Source: an uncultured Sphingomonas sp.
Lineage (GTDB): Bacteria; Pseudomonadota; Alphaproteobacteria; Sphingomonadales; Sphingomonadaceae
Assembly (NCBI GenBank): GCA_913776255.1
Contig: CAJYLV010000005.1
Location: 1-51,291 of the forward strand
Reading direction: 5' to 3'
Length of the DNA: 51,291 nucleotides
A program made the position numbers and the translations under genes. Positions 28,773-39,435 of this stretch are shown here, one piece after another. The notes under the pieces were generated by a model. It saw only the letters and a list, made by a program, of their open reading frames with translations. It made no database searches and had not been told where the DNA came from. Each line of letters begins with the position of its first letter. The first letter of the stretch is position 1.

Positions 28773-28791
28773 GAGAAGCAACGGCGGAGGA

Positions 28792-29061
28792 TCAATCCTC
28801 GCCGAACTTGCCCTCGACCAAGGCGCACATCGTCGCGACCACGCCCTCGGCCTGCTCGCCCTCGGCGGAGATGGTGATATGATCGCCCTTCGCGGCGCCC
28901 AGCATCATCAGCCCCATGATCGACGTCCCGATCACTTCCGAATCGCCCTTGGCGACCTTGACCGGCGCGGGCTGGCCGCTGGCGAGCGTCACGAACTTGG
29001 CGCTGGCGCGCGCATGCAAGCCGCGGCGGTTGGTGACCTCGACGGTGCGCGACACCGTCAT
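28792..29061 (-). CDS. ptsH: HPr family phosphocarrier protein
   Basis: 89-residue soluble phosphocarrier. The PTS phosphorylation site His16 is in RRGLHARASAKFV and the HPr-kinase site Ser47 in GTSIMGLMMLGA. With HPr kinase encoded four genes upstream and no sugar permease in the window, it probably works in a regulatory PTS, as in other alphaproteobacteria. ATG 29061 overlaps the EIIA stop by four bases (ATGA). Confidence 0.95.
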   Translation of the reverse strand: MTVSRTVEVTNRRGLHARASAKFVTLASGQPAPVKVAKGDSEVIGTSIMGLMMLGAAKGDHITISAEGEQAEGVVATMCALVEGKFGED

Positions 29062-29498
29062 GCCGCCGCCTCGCCGAGCACCTCGGACGCCACCGAGATA
29101 TACTTGCGCCCGGCCTCGCGCGCGGCGGCGACCGCGGCGACCACCGTCATCGCCTTGCGCGCCGATTCCAGCCGGATCAGCATCGGCAGGTTGATGCCGG
29201 CGATCACCTCGACACGGCCGCGCTCCATCAGCGAGATCGCGAGATTGGACGGCGTGCCGCCGAACAGGTCGGTCAGCACGATCACGCCGCGGCCTTCGTC
29301 GACCTCGCCGATCGCGGCGGCGATGTCGGCGCGGCGCGCCTCCATATCGTCCTCCGGCCCGATCGCGACGGTGCGCACCTGCCGCTGCGGGCCGACGACA
29401 TGCTCCATCGCGACCACGAATTCATCGGCGAGCCGCCCGTGGGTGACGAGCACCAATCCGATCACTGGCCCCGACATTTGCTTCGACAATCCGTTCAT
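29058..29498 (-). CDS. PTS EIIA component, mannose-type (regulatory)
   Basis: 146-residue EIIA-Man fold protein. The phosphorylatable His20 is in LVLVTHGRLADE; VLTDLFGGTPSNLA and INLPMLIRL are family-typical. There is no attached EIIB and no EIIC/EIID nearby, so a regulatory rather than transport role is likely. I start at ATG 29498 because it overlaps the rapZ stop (ATGA); an internal ATG at 29477 is the alternative. It is coupled to HPr by a second ATGA. Confidence 0.92.
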   Translation of the reverse strand: MNGLSKQMSGPVIGLVLVTHGRLADEFVVAMEHVVGPQRQVRTVAIGPEDDMEARRADIAAAIGEVDEGRGVIVLTDLFGGTPSNLAISLMERGRVEVIAGINLPMLIRLESARKAMTVVAAVAAAREAGRKYISVASEVLGEAAA

Positions 29499-30391
29499 TG
29501 ACCCTGTGGGCGTCCCTCGAGCGCATCCTGCGGGGCCGCCGCAAGGTCCCGATGCACGATGGTGGGGCATAATCCCGCGTCGCGCAACCGTCCAGCGACG
29601 CGCTCGGCGACATGGACCGAGCGATGCTTGCCCCCGGTGCACCCGAACGCCACGGTGACGTAAGGTTTTCCTTCGGCACGATAACGCGGCAAGAGCAGCA
29701 GCAGCAGCGCCTCGATCCGGCCCACCGCTTCCTCATAGGCCGGATCGGCGGCGATATAGGCCGCGACCGCCGCGTCCTGTCCCGTATGGGGACGCAGCGC
29801 CGGGTCCCAATGCGGGTTCCGGAGGAAGCGCATGTCGAACACCATATCGACCCCGGCGGGGATGCCGCGCGCGAAGCCGAACGATTCGACCGTCAGCGTG
29901 GTGCCGACCCCGGTCTCGCGCGCGAACGCCTCGCGGACCTGTTGCGCCAGCGTGTTGGCCTTGAAGGTGGTCGTGTCGATCAGCCGGTTGGCGCGCTCGC
30001 GCAGCGGCGCGAGCAGGCGTCGCTCGCGCTGGATGCCTTCCACCGCCGGGCGATCGTCGGCGAGCGGGTGGCGGCGGCGCGTCTCGGCGAAGCGTCGCGT
30101 CAGCTCCTCGCCCGAACAGTCGAGGAACAGCAATCCGACATTGTCGCCGCGCTGACGCAGCTCCTCGAAGCGGCGCAGCGCGGTGTCGGCATCGAAGTTG
30201 CGCGTCCGCGTCCCGAACCCGATCGCCAGCGGGCGGGGCGCCTCATCGGGGTCGGCCGGCGGCGCGACGACGCGCGGCAACAACGACAACGGCACGTTGT
30301 CGATCGTCTCCCAGCCGAGATCCTCCAGCGTCTTCAACACGGTGGAGACACCCGCGCCGGCCATCCCGGTCACCAGCAGCACTTCGTTCAT
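29495..30391 (-). CDS. rapZ: RapZ-like nucleotide-binding protein with altered Walker A
   Basis: 298 residues, the RapZ/YvcJ family. In E. coli RapZ controls glmS through small-RNA decay; in alphaproteobacteria it sits beside hprK. It has the TLEDLGWETIDNVPLSLLP block, a central GFGTRTRNF region and the C-terminal GCTGGKHRSVHVAERV. The Walker A at residues 9-17 reads GMAGAGVST: Val15 occupies the position of the usual Lys. It overlaps hprK (ATGA) upstream and EIIA (ATGA) downstream. Confidence 0.92.
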   Translation of the reverse strand: MNEVLLVTGMAGAGVSTVLKTLEDLGWETIDNVPLSLLPRVVAPPADPDEAPRPLAIGFGTRTRNFDADTALRRFEELRQRGDNVGLLFLDCSGEELTRRFAETRRRHPLADDRPAVEGIQRERRLLAPLRERANRLIDTTTFKANTLAQQVREAFARETGVGTTLTVESFGFARGIPAGVDMVFDMRFLRNPHWDPALRPHTGQDAAVAAYIAADPAYEEAVGRIEALLLLLLPRYRAEGKPYVTVAFGCTGGKHRSVHVAERVAGRLRDAGLCPTIVHRDLAAAPQDALEGRPQGQ

Positions 30392-30819
30392 CGCTCGGCC
30401 TCTCTGACAGGCGGTTGTCCGTCCAGCGCCCATTCCACCTTGATCGGCGCGGAGGGCCAGCGCGGGTCGATCACGATCTCCGGCACGGTCACGCCGTCGA
30501 GCACGATGCTGCGCGGCTCGGGCATCCGTTCGTCCTCGCTGGCGAGCACCACCGACAGCGCGACCGACACCGCGGCGCGCGCGGGGCGTGCGACGATCCC
30601 GACGCCGCGCACCTCCATCCGCCCGGCGATCGTGGCGGGAGCGCGCGCGATCAACAGGCCGTGCTCGCATGAAAGAAGCGTGTAATCATCGGCGACCAGA
30701 ACGGCCCCGCGGTCGATCAGTCGCATCGCCAGGTCGCTTTTGCCCGCGCCCGACGGCCCGGTCAGCAACACGCCGCGCGCGCCGATCGCGACGCAGGTCG
30801 CATGGATCGTCGCGGTCAC
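30388..30819 (-). CDS. hprK: HPr kinase/phosphorylase, short alphaproteobacterial form
   Basis: 143 residues, only the C-terminal catalytic domain of the enzyme known from Gram-positive bacteria, which is the usual form in alphaproteobacteria. Walker A GPSGAGKS is at 21-28, the acidic region is VLVADDYTLL and the HPrK signature is MEVRGVGIV. It is predicted to phosphorylate Ser47 of the HPr encoded downstream. GTG 30819 overlaps the chvG stop by four bases (GTGA), coupling it to the sensor kinase. Confidence 0.93.
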   Translation of the reverse strand: MTATIHATCVAIGARGVLLTGPSGAGKSDLAMRLIDRGAVLVADDYTLLSCEHGLLIARAPATIAGRMEVRGVGIVARPARAAVSVALSVVLASEDERMPEPRSIVLDGVTVPEIVIDPRWPSAPIKVEWALDGQPPVREAER

Positions 30820-32381
30820 GCGCGCGCCGCCAGCGGCAGCCGCACCACGAAGCGCGCGCCGCTCAGCCGGTCCTCGCGCGATTCGACGCCGATCTCACCC
30901 TGGTGCGCCTCGACGATCGTCCGCGCGATCGCCAGCCCCAGCCCGGAATGCTGCCCGAACGTCTCCTGCGACGGACGCACCGAATGGAAGCGGCGGAAGA
31001 TCGCCTCGCGCGCTTCCTCGGGGACGCCCGGCCCCTCGTCCTCGACCCACACCTCCAGCATCGAGCGGTCGCGCCGCGCCGCGATCGTCACGGTGCCGCC
31101 CTCGGGCGAGAACGAGATGGCGTTGTCGATCAAATTGGCGAACACCCGCTCCAGCCGCGCGCCTTCGCCCGCGACGACCAGATCGTCGTCGAGCGGATCG
31201 AAGCGCACGCGCACGTCATGCGCCGGTCCGCGCGCCTCGCGCTCGGCGACCATCGCCGCCAGCATCGCCGCGACATCGACCGGATCGAAGGTCGCGCGGC
31301 TCAGTTGCGCATCCAGCCGCGAGGCTTCGGAAATGTCGCTGATGAGGCGGTCGAGCCGGTGGACGTCGTCGTTGACGATCGCGAGCAGCTTCGCGCGCAG
31401 CTCGGGCTGTTCGACGCGGCTGAGCGCATCGGTCGCGGAGCGCAGCGAGGCGAGGGGATTCTTCAATTCGTGCGTCACGTCGGCGGCGAACGCCTCGGTG
31501 GCGTCGATCCGCGCGCGCAGCGCCAGCGTCATGTCAGACAGCGCGCGCGCCAGCATCCCGATCTCGTCGCGCCGCTCGGGCAGCCGCGGCACCGTCACCT
31601 CGCGCGCGCGCCCCAGGCGTACGCGCACCGCGGCGCGCGCGAGCAGCCGCAGCGGCACCACGATCGTCCGCGCGAGGAACAGCGACAGCCCGATCGAGAT
31701 CGCGCTCGCCACCAGCACCACCACGCTCAGACGGTAGCGCTCGGCACGCACCCGCTCGGTGACGTCGCGCGCGTTGACCGCGGTCAGCAGCGCGAGGTCA
31801 CGGCCGAGCGGCGCGGCGGCGGTGATGACCGGGGTGCGATCCGGCGCGCGCCACAAGGTCTGCGCGCTCGCCGCGCCCGTGAGGACCGCGCGCACGTCGG
31901 GCCAGCGCCGCCCGTCGCGCTGCTCGCGATAGCCCGGGGCGAGCGGGGCGCGGACGATCCGGTCGATCGCGGCGTCGAGCCAGCGCGCGCTGCGCCGCGC
32001 CAGCGGATCGTCGTCGGGATCGTCGAGCCGGAAATTGCCGACGCCGAGCGCGCGGCTGTCCGCCAGCAGCGCGCCGCCGCGGTCGTACAGCCGCACCCGC
32101 GTGCCGGTCTCCTTCGCCAGCCGTGCGATCGTCGTGTCGCGCGCGTCGAGCGGGATCGGCGCCAGCGCCTCGGTCATCAGCCGCACCTCGCGCGCCGCCT
32201 GCGTCGAGCGCTGGTCGAGGATCCGGGTGCGGAACGATTCGAGATAGAAGAAACCGCCCGCCAGCAGCAGCAGCGCGAGCACGTTGACCGCGAGGATGCG
32301 CGGGGTGAGCGAGACCTTCCCCGACCACGCCCGCGCCTGCTCGGCGGCGTCACTCCTCCGAAAAGCGGTAGCCGGCGCCAT
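30816..32381 (-). CDS. chvG: sensor histidine kinase ChvG (ExoS-like)
   Basis: 521 residues. Membrane helices lie near 28-47 and 250-275, flanking a periplasmic sensor domain. A HAMP domain ([19 protein letters not shown]), phosphorylation site His304 ([19 protein letters not shown]) and HATPase ([48 protein letters not shown]) follow. The order beside chvI, hprK and pckA identifies it as ChvG, which senses acid or envelope stress in rhizobia. The start is unclear: the only in-frame ATG at a plausible place (32381) overlaps chvI by 32 bases and lacks a good ribosome site, whereas GGAGGAG lies near the chvI stop without an in-frame standard start after it. Confidence 0.93.
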   Translation of the reverse strand: MAPATAFRRSDAAEQARAWSGKVSLTPRILAVNVLALLLLAGGFFYLESFRTRILDQRSTQAAREVRLMTEALAPIPLDARDTTIARLAKETGTRVRLYDRGGALLADSRALGVGNFRLDDPDDDPLARRSARWLDAAIDRIVRAPLAPGYREQRDGRRWPDVRAVLTGAASAQTLWRAPDRTPVITAAAPLGRDLALLTAVNARDVTERVRAERYRLSVVVLVASAISIGLSLFLARTIVVPLRLLARAAVRVRLGRAREVTVPRLPERRDEIGMLARALSDMTLALRARIDATEAFAADVTHELKNPLASLRSATDALSRVEQPELRAKLLAIVNDDVHRLDRLISDISEASRLDAQLSRATFDPVDVAAMLAAMVAEREARGPAHDVRVRFDPLDDDLVVAGEGARLERVFANLIDNAISFSPEGGTVTIAARRDRSMLEVWVEDEGPGVPEEAREAIFRRFHSVRPSQETFGQHSGLGLAIARTIVEAHQGEIGVESREDRLSGARFVVRLPLAARA

Positions 32382-33054
32382 AGAGCGTCTCGATCGAGTC
32401 GAAGGCGGGGTCGGCTTCGCGGAACTTGCGGCGCACGCGCTTGATATGGCTGTCGATGGTTCGGTCGTCGACGTAGATGTCGTCCTGATAGGCCGCATCC
32501 ATCAGCTGGTTGCGGGTCTTCACGATCCCCGGGCGCTGCGCCAGCGTCTCGAGGATCAGGAATTCGGTGACGGTCAGCGTGACCGGCTTGCCGTCCCAAG
32601 TGACGCGATGCCGCGCGGGGTCCATCACCAGCCGCCCGCGCTCGATCGGGCCCTGCGTCTCGGTCTCGCCCTCGGCGCCGGCCTGCGCCGGCTCGGTGCG
32701 CCGCAGGATCGCGCGGATGCGCGCGATCAGCAGCCGCTGGCTGAACGGCTTGGCGATATAATCGTCCGCCCCCATCGCGAGGCCGAGCGCCTCGTCCAGC
32801 TCATCGTCCTTGCTGGTCAGGAAGATCACCGGCAACCGGCTCTTCTCGCGCAGCCTCCGCAGCAGCTCCAGCCCATCCATCTTCGGCATCTTGATGTCGA
32901 AGATCGCGAGGTCGGGCGGGTTGTCGGTCAGCGCCTTCAGCGCCGCCTCGCCGTCCGAATAGAGGCGGGTCATGAACCCTTCGGCCTGCAGCGCGATCGA
33001 CACCGACGTCAGGATATTCCGGTCGTCGTCGACCAGCGCGATCGTGGCGGTCAT
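32350..33054 (-). CDS. chvI: response regulator ChvI (OmpR family)
   Basis: 234 residues. The receiver has the acidic pocket in ALVDDDRNI, phospho-acceptor Asp53 in [12 protein letters not shown] and conserved Lys in DDYIAKPFS. The C-terminal winged helix (about 130-234) ends [15 protein letters not shown] and [13 protein letters not shown] 33054 has GGGA at a good distance; a longer frame to 33135 lacks homology. In rhizobia ChvI controls envelope and exopolysaccharide genes. It is divergent from pckA, with 161 bases between the starts. Confidence 0.95.
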   Translation of the reverse strand: MTATIALVDDDRNILTSVSIALQAEGFMTRLYSDGEAALKALTDNPPDLAIFDIKMPKMDGLELLRRLREKSRLPVIFLTSKDDELDEALGLAMGADDYIAKPFSQRLLIARIRAILRRTEPAQAGAEGETETQGPIERGRLVMDPARHRVTWDGKPVTLTVTEFLILETLAQRPGIVKTRNQLMDAAYQDDIYVDDRTIDSHIKRVRRKFREADPAFDSIETLYGAGYRFSEE

Positions 33055-33125
33055 GGATTGGTCCCGTTCATCACGCGGGCAGGGGTAAGCCAAAGCGGCG
33101 CGGCGCTCAATGGCAAGCAGATGCG

Positions 33126-33142
33126 TGTTTAACATGTTTGAC
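33126..33142 (+). promoter_or_regulatory. direct repeat TGTTTAAC / TGTTTGAC in chvI-pckA promoter region
   Basis: Two 8-bp near-identical half-sites at 33126-33133 and 33135-33142 (one mismatch) lie in an AT-rich patch between the divergent chvI and pckA genes. OmpR-type regulators bind direct repeats, so this is a candidate ChvI site or pckA control site. No consensus was used; the assignment is inference. Confidence 0.35.
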
Positions 33143-33215
33143 GCGGACGTCCGACCGGCGTATTTCGCCGCTATCGAACGCGCCCGTTACAGGACGCACA
33201 TTGGAGGACGGACCC

Positions 33216-34826
33216 TTGAGCCATCGCATTCCCGACGCCGGGCTGGAGACGCAGGGCATCGAAACCCGCGCCACGTTGCACTGGAACCTCGTCACCGCGC
33301 GGCTGACCGAAGCCGCGGTCGCGCGCGGCGAGGGCAAGCTCTCCGCCGACGGCCCGCTGGTCGTCGAGACCGGCGCGCACACCGGCCGCTCGGCGCAGGA
33401 CAAGTTCATTGTCCGCGATGCCGAGACCGAATCGACCGTGTGGTGGGGCAAGTCGAACAAGGCGATGGACCCGGCGCATTTCGCCGCGCTCAAGGAAGAT
33501 TTCCTCGCCGCGCTGGGCACGAAGAGCGACCTGTTCGTCCAGGACCTGTACGGCGGCTCGCAGCCGTTGCACCGCGTGCGCGTCCGCGTCATCAACGAGC
33601 TGGCGTGGCACAATCTGTTCATCCGCACGATGCTGGTCCGCCCCGAGGAGAAGGATCTCAAGGGCTTCGTCCCCGATTACACGATCATCGACCTGCCGAG
33701 CTTCCGCGCCGATCCCGCGCGCCACGGCTGCCGCAGCGAGACGGTGATCGCGGTCAACATGACCGAGAAGCTGATCCTGATCGGCGGCACGCGCTATGCC
33801 GGCGAGATGAAGAAGTCGGTGTTCGGCATCCTCAACTATTTGCTCCCGCCGACCGGCGTGATGCCGATGCACTGTTCGGCGAACATGGGCGCGGACGGGC
33901 GCACCGCGGTGTTCTTCGGCCTCTCGGGGACCGGCAAGACCACTTTGTCCGCCGATCCCAAGCGCACGCTGATCGGTGACGACGAGCATGGCTGGTCCGA
34001 CGATGCGGTCTTCAATTTCGAGGGCGGCTGCTACGCCAAGATGATCCGGCTGTCGGCCGATGCCGAGCCGGAGATCTTCGCCACCACCAAGCGGTTCGGC
34101 ACCGTGCTCGAGAACGTCGTGATGGACGAGGTGACGCGCCAGCTCGACCTCGACGACAACAGCCTCGCCGAGAACAGCCGCGGCGCCTATCCGATCGACT
34201 TCATCCCCAATGCGTCGAAGGAGAATATGGGCGGCACGCCGCGCAGCATCGTGATGCTGACCGCCGACGCTTATGGCATCCTGCCCCCGATCGCCAAGCT
34301 GACTCCCGATCAGGCGATGTATCACTTCCTCTCGGGCTATACCGCGCGCGTCGCGGGGACCGAGATCGGCGTGACCGAGCCCGACGCCACCTTCTCGACC
34401 TGCTTCGGCGCGCCGTTCATGCCGCGCCACCCGTCGGTCTACGGCAATCTGCTCAAGGAGCGGATCGCCAAGGGCGGGGTCGATTGCTGGCTGGTCAACA
34501 CCGGCTGGACCGGCGGCAAGTACGGTACCGGGCACCGGATGCCGATCAAGGCGACGCGCGCGCTGCTGAACGCCGCGCTCGACGGCAGCCTCAACGATGC
34601 CGAGTTCCGCACCGACCCGAACTTCGGGTTCAAGGTGCCGGTCGCGGTGCCCGGCGTCGACGGCGCGATCCTCGATCCGCGCGCGACCTGGGCGGACAAG
34701 GCCGACTATGACGCGACCGCGGCCAAGCTGGTCGACCTGTTCAACGACAATTTCGCGCAATTCGCCGAGCATGTCGATGAAGGCGTCCGCGAGGCTGCGC
34801 CCAAGGCGGTGAAGGCCGACGCCTGA
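33216..34826 (+). CDS. pckA: phosphoenolpyruvate carboxykinase (ATP)
   Basis: 536-residue gluconeogenic enzyme converting oxaloacetate and ATP to PEP. The kinase-1a loop [13 protein letters not shown] and DDEHGWSD are visible, with [12 protein letters not shown], the metal/oxaloacetate-binding MHCSANMG region and [12 protein letters not shown]. The start is TTG 33216: GGAGG lies eight bases upstream and the protein then has the normal length, starting (L/M)[13 protein letters not shown]. No ATG fits. Its place next to chvI is conserved in alphaproteobacteria. A palindrome begins seven bases after the stop. Confidence 0.95.
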   Translation: MSHRIPDAGLETQGIETRATLHWNLVTARLTEAAVARGEGKLSADGPLVVETGAHTGRSAQDKFIVRDAETESTVWWGKSNKAMDPAHFAALKEDFLAALGTKSDLFVQDLYGGSQPLHRVRVRVINELAWHNLFIRTMLVRPEEKDLKGFVPDYTIIDLPSFRADPARHGCRSETVIAVNMTEKLILIGGTRYAGEMKKSVFGILNYLLPPTGVMPMHCSANMGADGRTAVFFGLSGTGKTTLSADPKRTLIGDDEHGWSDDAVFNFEGGCYAKMIRLSADAEPEIFATTKRFGTVLENVVMDEVTRQLDLDDNSLAENSRGAYPIDFIPNASKENMGGTPRSIVMLTADAYGILPPIAKLTPDQAMYHFLSGYTARVAGTEIGVTEPDATFSTCFGAPFMPRHPSVYGNLLKERIAKGGVDCWLVNTGWTGGKYGTGHRMPIKATRALLNAALDGSLNDAEFRTDPNFGFKVPVAVPGVDGAILDPRATWADKADYDATAAKLVDLFNDNFAQFAEHVDEGVREAAPKAVKADA

Positions 34827-34833
34827 ACCCAAG

Positions 34834-34911
34834 CGTCGTTGCGAGCGTAGCGAAGCAATCCAGGGCGTCCAGGGTGCGGCCCTGGATTGCTTCGCTGCGC
34901 TCGCAATGACG
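34834..34911. repeat. 33-bp palindrome, CATTGCGAGCG family, copy C
   Basis: Arms 34834-34866 and 34879-34911 pair with few mismatches around a 12-base loop. It lies seven bases past the pckA stop. Confidence 0.9.
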
Positions 34912-34943
34912 AGTGCTGCTGGAGCCGGGCTACTGCCCCCTAG

Positions 34944-36464
<1,521 letters not shown>

Positions 36465-36472
36465 ACCGTCAG

Positions 36473-36504
36473 GACCCGCACCGCTGTCCTACGCGGCGCG
36501 GGTC
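36473..36504 (+). terminator. terminator-like hairpin after guaB
   Basis: A 12-bp stem with one mismatch (GACCCGCACCGC against GCGGCGCGGGTC) and an 8-base loop, starting nine bases after the guaB stop. No U-tract follows, so an intrinsic terminator is possible but not proven. Confidence 0.5.
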
Positions 36505-36691
36505 TGGCAGAAGCGGGGGATGACGCTCGCGCTAGATTGCCGCCCGACCTTGCCGGTCACAGGCTCCATTCCGGTTTCCCGATCCGTCATCCCGGCTAAC
36601 GCGGGGATTCCGCTTTTTCTTGGCCGGGCGACCACGCGGTTGACAGCACGCAGAGCCGTCGACCGTCATCGTGCCGGTTCGCCCTCCACCC

Positions 36692-36783
36692 GTCACCCCG
36701 GCGAAGGCCGTGGTCCAGTAGCGGAACGGCCGTGGCAGCGCCGGAGCGTCTCTCAAGTGGACCCCGGCCTCCGCCGGGGTGAC
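36692..36783. repeat. 26-bp inverted repeat, GTCACCCCGGCG type
   Basis: Arms 36692-36717 and 36758-36783 pair with two mismatches around a 40-base spacer. Its arms start GTCACCCCGGCG, a third palindrome type in this window. Confidence 0.8.
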
Positions 36784-36899
36784 GAAAGAGGCGAGAAAAG
36801 CGCCTCATCGCCACCCCGCCAGCGTCTCAACATTCGCAACATTCGGCTCCGCTCGCCGTCCACCAACACCACCCCGCCTCTCAGCCCGAAAGCGCCGCA

Positions 36900-38051
36900 A
36901 TGACCCCCGCCGCCCGCACCCAAGCCGCGATCGATCTCCTCGACGCGATCGTCATCGCCGCACGCGAGGGCGGGGCGGCGGCCGACACGCTGATCTCCCG
37001 CTATTTTTCGGAACGCCGCTACGCCGGATCGAAGGACCGCCGTGCCGTCCGCGAACTGGTCTATGCCGCGATCCGCCGACTCGGCGAGCGCCCCGCCGAC
37101 GGCCGTGCCGCGCTGCTCGCGCTCGCGGTGACCGACCCGGCGCTCGCCGCGACCTTCGATGGCTCCACCCACGGTCCCGCGCCGATCGGCGACGAAGCGC
37201 CCGCCGCCGAGGGCCTGCACCCGCGCTGGCTTGAGGATCGCCTGACCGCCTCGGGCGTGGGCGCCCCCGAGCAACAAGCGTTGATCGGCCGCGCCCCGCT
37301 CGACGTACGCCTCCATCCCGATCACGCCGACCTTGAACTCCCCGAAGCCGCGCCGATCCCCGGCATTCCGCTCGCGCGCCGGCTCCCCGCCGGCAGCGAT
37401 GTGGCCGCACACGCCGGCGCGCTGGAGGTACAGGATGCCGGCAGTCAGGCGGTAACGCTGGCCGCAGCGGTCGTGCCGGGCATGACGGTGCTCGATCTGT
37501 GCGCTGGGGCGGGCGGCAAGAGCCTGGCGATGGCCGCGCAGATGGCCAACGACGGCCGCATCATTGCTGCCGACATCGACCGCGCGCGCCTGTCGCGCCT
37601 CGCCCCACGCGCCGAAAAGGCTGGCGCGACGATCATCGAGATGCGGCTTCTCAACCCCCATCACGAAGCCGAGGCGCTGGCCGACGTACAGGCGGATGTC
37701 GTGCTGATCGACGCGCCGTGCTCGGGGACCGGCACGTGGCGGCGCAACCCGGAGGCGCGCTGGCGGCTGACCCCCGCGCGGCTCGACCGGCTGATCGAGA
37801 CGCAGCGCCACGTTCTGGCGATCGGTGCCGGCGCGGTGAAGCCGGGCGGGGCGCTCGTCTATATCGTCTGCTCGCTGCTCGACGGGGAGGGATCAGCGCA
37901 GGTCGATGCCTTCCTCGCCGCTCATCCCGGCTGGGAGGCGGAGCCGCTCGCGCTCCCCTTCGGCCGCCCGCATCACGCCGGCACCCGCCTGACCCCCGCG
38001 CATGACGGCACCGACGGTTTTTTCGTCGCACGGCTGCGGGCGCCATGCTAA
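36900..38051 (+). CDS. RsmB/NOP family RNA (cytosine-5-)-methyltransferase
   Basis: 383 residues. SAM motif VLDLCAGAGGKSLAMAAQM, then DIDRARLSRL, the catalytic motif IV DAPCSGTGTWRRNPEARW and motif VI with the second Cys in VYIVCSLLDGEG. The N-terminal part (residues 1-65, SRYFSERRYAGSKDRR) is a short substitute for the NusB-like domain of E. coli RsmB. The target base is not certain; 16S rRNA C967 is the usual one for RsmB. ATG 36900 follows the repeat-rich gap. Confidence 0.9.
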   Translation: MTPAARTQAAIDLLDAIVIAAREGGAAADTLISRYFSERRYAGSKDRRAVRELVYAAIRRLGERPADGRAALLALAVTDPALAATFDGSTHGPAPIGDEAPAAEGLHPRWLEDRLTASGVGAPEQQALIGRAPLDVRLHPDHADLELPEAAPIPGIPLARRLPAGSDVAAHAGALEVQDAGSQAVTLAAAVVPGMTVLDLCAGAGGKSLAMAAQMANDGRIIAADIDRARLSRLAPRAEKAGATIIEMRLLNPHHEAEALADVQADVVLIDAPCSGTGTWRRNPEARWRLTPARLDRLIETQRHVLAIGAGAVKPGGALVYIVCSLLDGEGSAQVDAFLAAHPGWEAEPLALPFGRPHHAGTRLTPAHDGTDGFFVARLRAPC

Positions 38052-38084
38052 CCGGGCCGGATCGTGTCGAAGCTGGAGCCGTTC

Positions 38085-38609
38085 ATGCGTTTCACCGCCG
38101 TCGCCATGGCCGCCTCGCTGGCGCTGGTGTCGATCTCCACCGCGCTCCACGGGCAGCGGCCTGACGACCAGATCGACGCGCGCAGTATGGCGTTGCTGCA
38201 ACAGGGCAAGGCGGCGCGCGCGGCGGGCAACCTCGACGGCGCGACCGACCTGCTCGAAACCGCGGTGACCGTCGACCCGCGTAATCGTCAGGCGTTCGTC
38301 GCGCTGGCCGGGGTCGCGGAGGCACGCGGGCTCCCGGGCAAGGCGATCCGCCTCTATCGCGAGGCGCTGCTGCTCGAACCCAACGACGTCAATGCGTTGG
38401 CCGGGCAGGGCGAGGCGATGGTCGCCAAGGGGGCGGTCGAGCGCGCGCGCCAGAACCTCGCCAAGGTCCGGTCGTTGTGCAAGGGTGCCTGCCCGCAGGC
38501 GACGACGCTCGCCTCGGTGATCGCCAAGGGCCCGCCGATCACCACCGCACAGGTCGGCGCGAACACCACCACCGCCGCGACGGGGACGACGCCGACCTCG
38601 GACGATTGA
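38085..38609 (+). CDS. exported TPR protein
   Basis: 174 residues with a signal peptide (about 1-23, [19 protein letters not shown]) and two to three tetratricopeptide repeats at about 33-125 ([20 protein letters not shown], then [20 protein letters not shown], then [19 protein letters not shown]). The tail is low-complexity Thr/Ala. It is likely a periplasmic scaffold of unknown partner. I chose ATG 38085 with GGAG six bases upstream rather than GTG 38064. It lies 33 bases after the RsmB-type gene and converges with rsmA, with four bases between their ends. Confidence 0.85.
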   Translation: MRFTAVAMAASLALVSISTALHGQRPDDQIDARSMALLQQGKAARAAGNLDGATDLLETAVTVDPRNRQAFVALAGVAEARGLPGKAIRLYREALLLEPNDVNALAGQGEAMVAKGAVERARQNLAKVRSLCKGACPQATTLASVIAKGPPITTAQVGANTTTAATGTTPTSDD

Positions 38610-38613
38610 GGCG

Positions 38614-39435
38614 TCAGCTCAACCGCCTGGCGACCGCGACGAACTCGGCGACGCTCACCGTCTCGGCGCGGCGCGTCGCTTCGATCCCCTCGGCGTCCAA
38701 GGCGTCCAGCGCACCCGGCACGCCGCGTAGCGACTGACGGAGCATCTTGCGGCGCTGCCCGAACGCCGCTGCGGTCACCCGCTCCAGCGCGGCCAACGCC
38801 ACCCCGGCCGGCGCGTCGGTGGGGGCGATATGCACCACCGCCGACATCACCTTGGGCGGCGGGGTAAAGGCGGAGCGATGCACCGGCATCGCGATCCGCG
38901 CGGTCGAGCGCCACTGCGCCAGCACCGCGAGCCGACCATAGGCGTCGCCCCCTACCGGCGCGACGATCCGTTCCGCCACCTCGCGCTGAAACATCAGCGT
39001 CAGCGACGTCCACCACGGCCGCCATTCGGCCGAGAGCCAGCCGATCAACAAGGCGGTGCCGACATTGTAGGGCAGGTTGGAGACGATATGCGGCGCGCCC
39101 GCGAACAGCGTCCGCGCGTCGATCTCGGTCGCATCGCCCTCGATCACGCGCAGCTTGCCGGGATAGGCCGCTTCCAGCTCGGCCAGCGCCGGGATGCAGC
39201 GCCGATCGCGCTCGATCGCCGTCACCCGCGCGCCCTGCGCCAGCAACGCCCGCGTCAGCCCGCCCGGGCCGGGGCCGATCTCCAGCACTTCCGCATCGGT
39301 CAGATCGCCGGGAATGCGCGCGATCCGCGCCAGCAACTGCGCGTCGAACAGGAAGTTCTGCCCCAGCGCCTTCGACGCCGACAGGCCATGGCGCGCGATC
39401 ACATCGCGCAGCGGCGGCAGCTCCGGCGTCGTCAT
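38614..39435 (-). CDS. rsmA: 16S rRNA dimethyladenosine transferase
   Basis: 273 residues, KsgA/RsmA, which dimethylates A1518 and A1519 of 16S rRNA late in 30S assembly. Visible: [11 protein letters not shown], the SAM motif [19 protein letters not shown] motif IV ([15 protein letters not shown]), [11 protein letters not shown] and the C-terminal [15 protein letters not shown] 39435 overlaps the pdxA stop by four bases (ATGA). Last gene of the lptD-surA-pdxA-rsmA run. Confidence 0.96.
   Translation of the reverse strand: MTTPELPPLRDVIARHGLSASKALGQNFLFDAQLLARIARIPGDLTDAEVLEIGPGPGGLTRALLAQGARVTAIERDRRCIPALAELEAAYPGKLRVIEGDATEIDARTLFAGAPHIVSNLPYNVGTALLIGWLSAEWRPWWTSLTLMFQREVAERIVAPVGGDAYGRLAVLAQWRSTARIAMPVHRSAFTPPPKVMSAVVHIAPTDAPAGVALAALERVTAAAFGQRRKMLRQSLRGVPGALDALDAEGIEATRRAETVSVAEFVAVARRLS

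Larger units (their letters stand above)
36465..36899. other. 435-bp intergenic region with repeat remnants
   Basis: Contains the hairpin at 36473-36504, a single repeat half near 36588 (CATCCCGGCTAACGCGGGGA) and the inverted repeat at 36692-36783. An open frame at 36520-36903 is composed of translated repeat sequence and is not credible as a gene. TTGACA occurs at 36640, but I see no convincing -10 partner. Confidence 0.55.

Noticed and set aside
36520..36903. 127-codon plus-strand frame between guaB and the RsmB-type gene
   Set aside because: Built from palindromic repeat sequence, with no ribosome site or recognisable protein.
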